Of a stretch of DNA of 58,572 nt, positions 43,215-51,050 are shown in pieces. The DNA comes from Streptomyces sp. I05A-00742 (lineage in GTDB: Bacteria > Actinomycetota > Actinomycetes > Streptomycetales > Streptomycetaceae). The stretch covers positions 1 through 58,572 of the forward strand of contig NZ_JABETO010000036.1 in assembly GCF_013055795.1 (NCBI RefSeq), given 5' to 3'. Below the pieces are notes generated by a model, which ran no database searches, was not told the DNA's origin, and saw nothing but the letters and a program-made list of their open reading frames with translations. Within the stretch, counting starts at the first letter, position 1, and each line of letters starts with the position of its first letter. Both the position numbers and the translations under genes were made by a program.

Positions 43215-44567
43215 TCAGAGCCGGGCGAACGCCGCCTCGATGATGTCGAGGCCCTCGTTGAGCAGGTCCTCGCCGATGACCAGCGGCGGCAGGAAGCGCA
43301 GCACGTTGCCGTAGGTGCCGCAGGTCAGCACCAGCAGGCCCTCCGCGTGGCACGCCTTGGCGAGCGCGCCGGCCGCCTCGGGGGCGGGCGCCTTGGTCTC
43401 CGGGTCCTTGACCAGCTCGATCGCGATCATCGCGCCGCGGCCGCGGATGTCCCCGATGACCGGGAACTTCTCCTGCATGGCGGTGAGGCGGCCCTTCATG
43501 ACCTCCTCGATGCGCTTGGCCTTCGCGTTGAGGTCCAGCTCGCGCATGGTCTCGATCGCGCCCAGCGCCGCGGCGCACGCCACCGGGTTGCCGCCGTAGG
43601 TGCCGCCGAGACCGCCCGCGTGCGCCGAGTCCATGATCTCCGCGCGGCCGGTGACCGCGGCCAGCGGCATACCGCCGGCGATGCCCTTGGCGGTGGTGAT
43701 CAGGTCCGGGACGACGCCCTCGTCCTCACAGGCGAACCACTGGCCGGTACGGCAGAAGCCGGACTGGATCTCGTCCGCCACGAACACGATGCCGTTGTCC
43801 TTGGCGAACTCGGCGATGCGCGGCAGGAAGCCCTTGGCCGGCTCGATGAAGCCGCCCTCGCCGAGCACCGGCTCGATGATGATCGCGGCCACGTTCTCCG
43901 CGCCGACCTGCTTGGTGATCTGGTCGATGGCCTGCGCCGCAGCCTCGGGGCCGCAGTTCTCCGCGCCGGTCGGCCAGCGGTAGCCGTAGGCCACCGGCAC
44001 CCGGTAGACCTCGGGGGCGAACGGGCCGAAGCCGTGCTTGTACGGCATGTTCTTGGCCGTGAGGGCCATCGTCAGGTTGGTGCGGCCGTGGTAGCCGTGG
44101 TCGAAGACGACGACCGCCTGGCGCTTGGTGTACGAGCGGGCGATCTTCACCGCGTTCTCGACGGCCTCGGCGCCCGAGTTGAACAGCGCCGACTTCTTGG
44201 CGTGGTCGCCCGGGGTCAGCTCGGCGAGCTGCTCGCAGACCTCCACGTAGCCCTCGTACGGCGTGACCATGAAACAGGTGTGGGTGAAGTTCGCCAGCTG
44301 CGCCGACGCCCGGCGGACCACGGCCTCGGCGCTGGCCCCCACCGAGGTCACGGCGATGCCCGAACCGAAGTCGATCAGCGAGTTGCCGTCCACGTCCTCG
44401 ATCACGCCGCCGCCCGCGCGGGTGGTGAACACCGGCAGCACCGAACCGACGCCCCCGGCGACGGTCGCCGTGCGGCGCGCCTGGAGCTCCAGCGACTTGG
44501 GGCCGGGGATGGCGGTGACGACGCGGCGCTCCTGGGGGAGGGCCGAGCCTCCGGTCAGTTCGGTCAT
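43215..44567 (-). CDS. gabT: 4-aminobutyrate aminotransferase
   Basis: 450-residue class III PLP aminotransferase converting GABA and 2-oxoglutarate into succinic semialdehyde and glutamate. Schiff-base Lys294 lies in ITTAKGIAGGMPLAA, Asp265 in FVADEIQSGF, and SGAEAVENAVKIAR binds the phosphate. The order PQERRVVTAIPGPKS at the start is typical of GabT. ATG 44567 lies about 40 nt after a TAGCCT -10-like box (minus strand, 44606-44611). It would take GABA made by the aldehyde dehydrogenase at 29855. Confidence 0.93.
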   Translation of the reverse strand: MTELTGGSALPQERRVVTAIPGPKSLELQARRTATVAGGVGSVLPVFTTRAGGGVIEDVDGNSLIDFGSGIAVTSVGASAEAVVRRASAQLANFTHTCFMVTPYEGYVEVCEQLAELTPGDHAKKSALFNSGAEAVENAVKIARSYTKRQAVVVFDHGYHGRTNLTMALTAKNMPYKHGFGPFAPEVYRVPVAYGYRWPTGAENCGPEAAAQAIDQITKQVGAENVAAIIIEPVLGEGGFIEPAKGFLPRIAEFAKDNGIVFVADEIQSGFCRTGQWFACEDEGVVPDLITTAKGIAGGMPLAAVTGRAEIMDSAHAGGLGGTYGGNPVACAAALGAIETMRELDLNAKAKRIEEVMKGRLTAMQEKFPVIGDIRGRGAMIAIELVKDPETKAPAPEAAGALAKACHAEGLLVLTCGTYGNVLRFLPPLVIGEDLLNEGLDIIEAAFARL

Positions 44568-44735
44568 GAGGGGCTCCCGGGGGAAGAACGCGGACTTTTG
44601 ACCGCAGGCTAGAGGCGGCCCCCGGGCCCTGGCATGTTCCGTTCGGGAGAAGTACGCGCGTCGCGTTGTCCGGATGGGACATGGCGGCCCGCCGGTGACG
44701 GCGGCGGCGGGACGGACCCGGCGTGCGCGGAGACG

Positions 44736-44764
44736 CTGAACTCCCCGCCCGGGGCCGCTAGATT
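44736..44764 (+). promoter_or_regulatory. Candidate promoter of the VirD4-like ATPase gene
   Basis: CTGAAC (44736-44741), a 17-bp spacer and TAGATT (44759-44764), followed by a leader of about 90 nt. It sits in the 290-bp divergent spacer from gabT; no other gene is visible in that spacer. Confidence 0.4.
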
Positions 44765-44857
44765 GGCCACGCGACGTCGGCGGGCCGCCCGCGGGCCGCA
44801 CGGCGCGGCAGCCAGCAGCGACAGCAGCACGACGGCCGGTGGGGGCAAGGGGCAGCG

Positions 44858-47308
44858 ATGGCATCCGAGGACATGTACGGGGCATCTCCCCTCCGCGGCG
44901 GACGGCTGTCGCGCCCCGACGACCCCTCGGTGCCGCTCCGGCCCCCCGCGCCCGGCCCGGCGGTGGTACCGGACCACCCGTTCCTCACCTGGCTGCGCAC
45001 CCCGCGGCCGCCCGCCCAGCCCGGCGTCTGGCGCTTCGGCCACCGCCCGAAACCGCCGGAGGAACCGGGCCGCACGCCCGGCCGGCAGCTCGTCAGCGGC
45101 GCGGTGATCTCCCTGCTGTGCGGCTGGCTGGTGTGGTCGCTGCTGTGGCACGGCTACTTCGGCCCGTACTGGAAGTGGCCGCTGAAGGCGCTGGTGCCGG
45201 GCGACTGGGACGAGCTGTCCACCGAGTGGATGCTCTCCTCCTACGTCTACTACGCCCTCTGGTTCTGCGGGCTCGCGGTTCTCTTCGCCCGGATCGGCCG
45301 CGTCCCCGAGCTCTGGCGCCGGTACGGCGGCCCCGCCTGGACGGGCCTCAAACGGCGGACGGGCGTACGGCTGCCCCCGTACGTGATCCCCGAGCGGCCG
45401 GACCGCATCCCCCGGCCGCAGCTGCTGCGCCGGGCCGCCCTCGCGCTGGGCGGCGCCGTCGTGGCGTGGGAGCTCTGCTACGACGTCTTCCCCGAGGTCT
45501 GGCTGTGGCCGCTGATGCGGGTGATGCCGGTCGCCTGGATGCAGCCGCCGATGTTCTTCTACGCCAGCTACGCCTACTACACGCTGTTCATCGCCCTCTT
45601 CCTGGCCGTGGCGGCCCGCGTCGGCTGCTGGCGCGAGCTCTGGCACCGGTACGCGGCGCCCGACCGCGCCCCCCGGGGGCCCGACAGCCCCGCGAGCCCC
45701 GCCGTCCCCAGGGGTTCCGCGGCCCCCGAGGAGGACCCGGCCGACTGGCCCCGGCTGCGCGCCGCGGGCGCCCTCGACGCCGCCGAACGGCTCGCGGCGG
45801 AGGCCCGCCGGGGCCTGATGAACGACGTGGACCGGGCCAGGATCGAACGCGCCTGGGAGGCCGTCCGCGCCCGGCCCGAGTGGCTGACCGCCTTCACCGA
45901 CGCGGTGCTCCGGTACGGCGCCGCCGCCTGCGCCCACCCCTCCGGCGCCCGTGACCTGCCCGTCCGGGCCGCCCGCCACGACCTCGTCACCTGCCAGGTC
46001 CGCATCGGCACCGCCTCCGACGACCGGCGCAACCCCTACGACCACCGTGGCGTCGGCTGGGCCCTGGACCCCGGTCTGCTCGGCACCTCCCTGCTCGCCG
46101 TCGGCCCCCCGGGCTGCGGCAAGACCGCCGGGCTGGTCCGGCCGGTGCTGGAGTCGCTCTGCCTCCAGGCCCTCGCCGGGCACGCCGCCGTCGTCGCGGT
46201 GGGGGCGGCGGGCACCGCCCTCGCCCCCGACGAGGCGTTCGATGTGGTCATCCGGATCGGCCGGCCCGACTCCGAGTACGACCTGGACCTGTACGGCGGC
46301 ACCGAGGACCCCGACGAGGCCGCGGCGATACTCGCCGAGGGGCTGGTCGGCGACCTCGCGGCCGCCCTGCCGGGCGGGGACAGCCGCCGCGCTGCCACCG
46401 CCCTCGCCCAGATCCTCGGCCCCTACCGCGGCGCGCACGGCCGCTTCCCCTCCGTCCAGGAGCTCCGGGAGCTGCTCGACGGCGCGCCCGCCGCCGTCGA
46501 CGCCCTGCGCGACCGGCTCACGGCCGGCGGCCAGGGCGCGCTGGCCCGGGAACTGGACGCCCGGGAGCGGCAGGCGCGGCGGCCCGGCGACCCGGCGCCG
46601 ATGCTCGCCGACCGTATCGCTCTCCTCGACCGCCCGGCCTTCGCGGGCTTCTTCGACACCAGCGACCCCCGGCGCACCTTCTCCCTCCGCGCCCTCGAAC
46701 ACCCCCTGCGGGTACGGATCGACCTCCCCGAGCGCGGCCACGCCGAGGCGTCCCGGATGCTGGCCCGGCTGATCCTCGCCCAGTTCACCGAGTCCGCCGC
46801 CGGACGCGCCGACCGCTCGCTGTTCGCCTGCCTCGTGCTCGACGACGCCACCCACACGGTGACGCCCGAGTCCCTGCGCGGCCTCCAGCGGCTGCGCTCG
46901 GCGCACGCCGGCGCGGTGTTCACCCTCCGCACGCTGGACGACGTGCCCGAGGCGCTGCGCAGCGCGCTGCTGGGCACCGTCGGCTGCCGGATGGCGTTCT
47001 CCGGCGTGACCACCTGGGACGGCGCGCGGTTCGCCGAGGTGTGGGGCAAGGAATGGGTCGAGACCAGGGACGTCACGGACCGCCAGATCATCGCCCACGA
47101 GCCGCTCACCCGCGCCCTCCACGTCCTGCGCCGGGTCGTCACCGGGCGCGCGGTCACCGCCCAGTCCGTCACCGTCCGGACGGTGGAGCGCGAGCGCTGG
47201 TCCGCCTCCGAGCTGGCGCACGCCGTCCCGCCGGGGCACGCGGTCCTCTCGGTGACCTCGGTGCGCGGGGCGACCACGCCGCCGGTGCTGGTGGATCTGG
47301 GCGGCTGA
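44858..47308 (+). CDS. Orphan membrane P-loop ATPase, VirD4/TraD-like
   Basis: 816-residue protein: proline-rich cytoplasmic start, four predicted membrane segments in two pairs (about 79-97, 127-146, 195-212 and 237-255), a linker, then an ATPase domain. Walker A is GPPGCGKT (416-423) and Walker B CLVLDD (658-663). The region after it (SLRGLQRLRSAHAGAVFTLR) resembles the C-terminal lobe of type IV coupling proteins. No relaxase or secretion genes are near, so it is not part of an obvious conjugation system. I recall a similar lone gene beside gabT in other streptomycetes. Role unknown; DNA or protein translocation is a guess. Confidence 0.72.
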   Translation: MASEDMYGASPLRGGRLSRPDDPSVPLRPPAPGPAVVPDHPFLTWLRTPRPPAQPGVWRFGHRPKPPEEPGRTPGRQLVSGAVISLLCGWLVWSLLWHGYFGPYWKWPLKALVPGDWDELSTEWMLSSYVYYALWFCGLAVLFARIGRVPELWRRYGGPAWTGLKRRTGVRLPPYVIPERPDRIPRPQLLRRAALALGGAVVAWELCYDVFPEVWLWPLMRVMPVAWMQPPMFFYASYAYYTLFIALFLAVAARVGCWRELWHRYAAPDRAPRGPDSPASPAVPRGSAAPEEDPADWPRLRAAGALDAAERLAAEARRGLMNDVDRARIERAWEAVRARPEWLTAFTDAVLRYGAAACAHPSGARDLPVRAARHDLVTCQVRIGTASDDRRNPYDHRGVGWALDPGLLGTSLLAVGPPGCGKTAGLVRPVLESLCLQALAGHAAVVAVGAAGTALAPDEAFDVVIRIGRPDSEYDLDLYGGTEDPDEAAAILAEGLVGDLAAALPGGDSRRAATALAQILGPYRGAHGRFPSVQELRELLDGAPAAVDALRDRLTAGGQGALARELDARERQARRPGDPAPMLADRIALLDRPAFAGFFDTSDPRRTFSLRALEHPLRVRIDLPERGHAEASRMLARLILAQFTESAAGRADRSLFACLVLDDATHTVTPESLRGLQRLRSAHAGAVFTLRTLDDVPEALRSALLGTVGCRMAFSGVTTWDGARFAEVWGKEWVETRDVTDRQIIAHEPLTRALHVLRRVVTGRAVTAQSVTVRTVERERWSASELAHAVPPGHAVLSVTSVRGATTPPVLVDLGG

Positions 47309-47382
47309 CCGGCGGGCCCGGGGGCGTTCCGGCGCGCGGCCGTTTGCTCCGCTGAGGCAGAATCGGAGACAGCAGTTCATAC

Positions 47383-47409
47383 GGGACGGCCCTGTCGCCG
47401 TGCCGTCCC
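47383..47409 (+). promoter_or_regulatory. Inverted repeat before second pucR
   Basis: GGGACGGC at 47383-47390 and its complement GCCGTCCC at 47402-47409, 11 nt apart, 24 nt before the start codon. Either an operator or a leader hairpin. CAGAAT at about 47358 could be the -10 box. Confidence 0.35.
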
Positions 47410-47432
47410 GCACCGCCTCACCCGAAGGTGTC

Positions 47433-48986
47433 ATGCCGCCCACGCTCGCCTCGCTCGTCCACCACTCCGCCCTCAAGCTGACCGTGCTCGCGGGGCGCGA
47501 GCGGCTGGACACCCCCGTCCGGTGGGCCCACGTCAGCGAGCTCGCGGATCCCGTGCCGTGGATGGAGGGCGGCGAACTGCTGCTGATCACGGCCATGAAG
47601 ATCGACGCGGCGGATCCGGAGACGGTGCGCCCGTACGTCCGGCGGCTGGTCCGGGCGGGCGTCGTCGGCCTCGGGTTCGCCGTCGGCGTCAACTACGAGC
47701 AGGTGCCGCCCGCCCTGGTCGAGGCCGCGGAGGAGGCGGGGCTGCCGCTGCTGGAGGTGCCCCGGCGCACCCCGTTCATCGCCATCAGCAAGGCCGTCTC
47801 GGCGGCCATCGCCGCCGACCAGTACCGGGCCGTCACCGCGGGCTTCGAGGCCCAGCGGGAGCTGACCCGGGCCGCCCTCGGCCCGGCGGGCCCGGCCGGG
47901 CTGCTCGCCCGGCTCGCCGCCTACCTCGACGGCTGGGCCGCCCTCTACGACGCCTCGGGCGCGGTCGTCGCGTCCGCCCCCGACTGGGCCGCGCGCCGCG
48001 CCGCCCGCTTCGGCCCGGACGTCGAGCGGCTGCGCGAACGGCCCGCCCCCGCCAGCGCCGTCGTCGCACCGGAGGAGGGCGACGACCGCGTCGAGCTCCA
48101 GTCCCTCGGGACCGGCCGACGGGTCCGCGGCGTCCTCGCCGTCGGCACCGGAGCGCCCCTCGGCACCCCCGAGCGGTACGCCGTGCATTCCGCCGTCGCC
48201 CTCCTCACCCTCGCCACCGAGCGCTCCCGCGCCCTCCAGGCCGCCGAGCAGCGGCTCGGTGTGGCGGTGCTGCGGATGCTGCTGTCCGGGGAGGCGGAGC
48301 ACGCGCGGGCCGTCGCGGGCGCGTTTCACGGCTCCCTGCTCGACGGCCCGTTCCGGGTGCTGGTCGCGGAGACGGCGCCGGTGGACGCCGAGGGCGTCGG
48401 TGACCCGCTCGCCGCGCTCGCCGACGTCGCGGAGACGGCCGCGAGCCGGGCGGCGCAGCCTGTGCTCGCCGTGGCGGACGGCGAACGGCTCGTCGTCCTC
48501 GCGCCCGACGGCGGCGCCGCGGTCGGCGCCTGCACCGAGGCCGCGTGCGCGGACGGCGCCGGCCTGGTCCTCGGGCTCTCCGCCCCCACCCTCCCCGAGG
48601 CCACCGCCGCCGCCTTCCGCCAGGCCGAACAGGCCCTCTCCGTCGCCCGCCGCCGCGGCCGCCCCCTCGTCGAGCACGAGGACGTCGCCGCCGGCTCCGT
48701 CCTTCCGCTCCTCGCCGACGAGGCGGTGCGCGCCTTCGCGGACGGTCTGCTCCGGGCGCTCCGCGCCCATGACGCGACCGGGCGCGGTGATCTGGTCGCC
48801 TCGCTGCGGGCGTGGCTGTCGCGGCACGGTCAGTGGGATGCGGCGGCTGCTGATCTGGGGGTGCATCGGCATACGTTGCGGTATCGGATGCGGCGGGTGG
48901 AGGAGATTCTGGGGCGGTCGCTGGATGATCCGGATGTGCGGATGGAGTTGTGGCTGGCGTTGAAGGCGTCGCCTTCGGGGGAGTGA
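47433..48986 (+). CDS. PucR family transcriptional regulator
   Basis: 517-residue PucR regulator. The N-terminal domain includes HVSELADPVPWMEGGELLLI and the C-terminal helix-turn-helix LGVHRHTLRYRMRRVEEIL followed by VRMELWLALK. It is a paralogue of the protein at 26247, sharing both ends. The likely target is the aldehyde dehydrogenase gene 345 bp downstream, and perhaps gabT. ATG 47433 follows GAAGG; a GTG at 47400 would add 11 non-conserved residues. The last 60 codons turn G/T-rich, and a dispersed repeat begins two bases after the stop. Confidence 0.88.
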   Translation: MPPTLASLVHHSALKLTVLAGRERLDTPVRWAHVSELADPVPWMEGGELLLITAMKIDAADPETVRPYVRRLVRAGVVGLGFAVGVNYEQVPPALVEAAEEAGLPLLEVPRRTPFIAISKAVSAAIAADQYRAVTAGFEAQRELTRAALGPAGPAGLLARLAAYLDGWAALYDASGAVVASAPDWAARRAARFGPDVERLRERPAPASAVVAPEEGDDRVELQSLGTGRRVRGVLAVGTGAPLGTPERYAVHSAVALLTLATERSRALQAAEQRLGVAVLRMLLSGEAEHARAVAGAFHGSLLDGPFRVLVAETAPVDAEGVGDPLAALADVAETAASRAAQPVLAVADGERLVVLAPDGGAAVGACTEAACADGAGLVLGLSAPTLPEATAAAFRQAEQALSVARRRGRPLVEHEDVAAGSVLPLLADEAVRAFADGLLRALRAHDATGRGDLVASLRAWLSRHGQWDAAAADLGVHRHTLRYRMRRVEEILGRSLDDPDVRMELWLALKASPSGE

Positions 48987-48987
48987 G

Positions 48988-49198
48988 CCCCGGTCCCGCC
49001 CTTTCACCGTTTCCCGGGGCTCTGCCCCGGACCCCGGCATCGCGGCTTCGCCGCGAGGTCCTCAAACGCCGGACGGGCTGGTTGTCGCGCCCGGGCGCAC
49101 GATTCAGCCCGTCCGGCGTTTGAGGACGCCGCGCGCAGCGTGGCTCGGGGGTGCGGGGGCTTGCCCCCGCAAGAAACGGTGAAAGGGCGGGACCGGGG
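48988..49198. repeat. Dispersed nested inverted repeat, copy 3
   Basis: 211-bp element, the best preserved copy. The terminal 26-bp inverted repeats (48988-49013 and 49173-49198) match perfectly, and an inner 23-bp pair (49058-49080 and 49105-49127) is also perfect. A small GC hairpin lies in each arm. It takes up most of the 344-bp gap between pucR and the next gene. Non-coding; it may terminate transcription or be a non-autonomous mobile element. Confidence 0.88.
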
Positions 49199-49267
49199 CA
49201 CCCCCCCACCGCGCCAAACCGGCGCGCTCCCCACCGCGCACCGCTCCAACAAGGACAAACGACGCCC

Positions 49268-49290
49268 ACCCCATGGCCCCCTACCGTGGG
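49268..49290. promoter_or_regulatory. Palindrome and candidate -10 before second aldehyde dehydrogenase
   Basis: Imperfect palindrome CCCCATGG (49268-49275) and CCGTGGGG (49283-49290) overlapping TACCGT (49281-49286), a possible -10 box, about 40 bp before the start. A plausible site for the adjacent PucR protein, from position only. Confidence 0.35.
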
Positions 49291-49330
49291 GACGCCAAAC
49301 AATCACCCCCACTTCGGAAGGGCCGGGCCC

Positions 49331-50785
49331 GTGACTGATGCCCCCGCTCCGCACGCCTTCTGGCTGGCCGGCCGCCAGGCCACCGGCGAGGAGACCTTCG
49401 ACGTCACGAACTCATGGGACGGCCGGCTCGTCGGCACCGTGAGCGTGCCCACCGAGGCACAGACGGAGGAGGCCGTAGCCGCCGCCCACGCCGTCCGCGA
49501 GGAGTTCGCGGCGACCCCCGCCCACGTCCGCACGGCAGCCCTCGACCACATCGCCAAGCGCCTGGGCGAGCGCACCGAGGAGATCGCCCAGCTGATCTCC
49601 GCCGAGAACGGCAAGCCCATCAAGTGGGCCCGGGGCGAGGTCGGCCGCGCCGTCTCGGTCTTCCGCTGGGCGGCGGAGGAGGCGCGCCGCTTCAACGCGG
49701 GTGACGCGCAGCGCCTGGACACGGACCCGGGCTCCACCGGCCGCCTGGCGCTCACCCGCCGCTTCCCGCGCGGCGTCGTGCTGGGCATCGCGCCGTTCAA
49801 CTTCCCGCTGAACCTGGCCGCGCACAAGGTCGCGCCCGCCATCGCGGTGGGTGCGCCGATCATCCTCAAGCCGGCCCCGGCGACCCCGCTGTCCTCGCTG
49901 GTCCTGGGTGAGCTGCTGGCCGAGACGGACCTGCCGGCCGGCTCGTGGAGCGTCCTGACGGTCCCCAACGACCGTATGCCGGCCCTCGTGCAGGACGAGC
50001 GGCTGCCGGTCATCTCGTTCACCGGCTCCGGCCCGGTCGGCTGGTCGATCCTCGACTCGGCGCCGCGCAAGCACGTCACGCTGGAGCTCGGAGGCAACGG
50101 CGCGGCCGTCGTCCTGGGCGACTGGTCGTCCGAGGAGGACCTGGACCGGGCGGCGCAGCGCATCGCGACGTTCTCCAACTACCAGGGCGGCCAGTCCTGC
50201 ATCTCGGTGCAGCGCGTCATCGCCGACGCGTCGCTGTACGAGCGGCTGGTCCCGAAGGTCGTCGCGGCCGTCGAGGCGCAGGTGACGGGCGACCCGTCGG
50301 ACGCGGCGACCGACGTCGGCCCGCTGGTCAGCGAGGACGCCGCCAAGCGCGTCGAGTCCTGGGTGGACGAAGCGGTCGCGGCGGGCGCCAAGCTGCTCGC
50401 CGGCGGCAAGCGTGAGGGCGCGACCTACGCCCCCACCGTGCTCGCGGAGGTCCCCGCCGGTGTGACCATCGCCTGTGAGGAGGTCTTCGGCCCGGTCCTC
50501 ACCCTGACGAAGGTGGACGGTGAGGAGGCCGCCTTCGCGGCCGTCAACGACTCGCCCTACGGCCTCCAGGCGGGCGTGTTCACGCACGACCTCCAGACGG
50601 CCTTCCGCGCGCACCGCGCCCTGGAGACCGGTGGCGTCGTGATCGGCGACGTCCCGTCGTACCGGGCCGACCAGATGCCGTACGGCGGCGCCAAGCAGTC
50701 CGGTGTGGGCCGGGAGGGCGTGCGCTACGCGATGGACGACTACACGTACGAGCGGGTGCTGGTCCTGACGGGCCTCGCCCTGTAA
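49331..50785 (+). CDS. Aldehyde dehydrogenase family protein
   Basis: 484-residue NAD(P)-dependent aldehyde dehydrogenase. Catalytic Cys290 lies in GGQSC, Glu252 in LELGGN, and APFNFPLNLAAHK shapes the cofactor site. It differs clearly from the enzyme at 29855. Oxidation of succinic semialdehyde made by GabT would complete the GABA route, but this branch also contains enzymes for other aldehydes, so the substrate is inferred from context. GTG 49331 follows GGAAGGG. Preceded by pucR and a repeat; followed by a perfect hairpin. Confidence 0.87.
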   Translation: MTDAPAPHAFWLAGRQATGEETFDVTNSWDGRLVGTVSVPTEAQTEEAVAAAHAVREEFAATPAHVRTAALDHIAKRLGERTEEIAQLISAENGKPIKWARGEVGRAVSVFRWAAEEARRFNAGDAQRLDTDPGSTGRLALTRRFPRGVVLGIAPFNFPLNLAAHKVAPAIAVGAPIILKPAPATPLSSLVLGELLAETDLPAGSWSVLTVPNDRMPALVQDERLPVISFTGSGPVGWSILDSAPRKHVTLELGGNGAAVVLGDWSSEEDLDRAAQRIATFSNYQGGQSCISVQRVIADASLYERLVPKVVAAVEAQVTGDPSDAATDVGPLVSEDAAKRVESWVDEAVAAGAKLLAGGKREGATYAPTVLAEVPAGVTIACEEVFGPVLTLTKVDGEEAAFAAVNDSPYGLQAGVFTHDLQTAFRAHRALETGGVVIGDVPSYRADQMPYGGAKQSGVGREGVRYAMDDYTYERVLVLTGLAL

Positions 50786-50790
50786 CACGT

Positions 50791-50828
50791 CAGCGCGCTC
50801 CGGGCGGGACGGCCCGGAGCGCGCTGTT
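50791..50828 (+). terminator. Terminator after second aldehyde dehydrogenase
   Basis: Perfect 15-bp stem (50791-50805 with 50812-50826), 6-nt loop, two T residues after it. Begins 5 nt after the stop codon. Confidence 0.78.
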
Positions 50829-51050
50829 CCCCCGTGCTGCCGGCACGTTCCCCCGTTTTTCCCCCGTGTGCTCCGGGGTGCCGACGGGAACGACTCTAGG
50901 GAACAGGCGCGCGGGCCCCCATCCCCCGGCCGGTTGAACCCGGGTCAACCCCTGCGGTATCCCGGCACTCCGTCTCCACCCACCGCGGCAGTCGGCACCG
51001 CTCGCGCCCGGCCGATGCCGTGCCGCGCGGGGCACGGGTACGCTGCGGCG

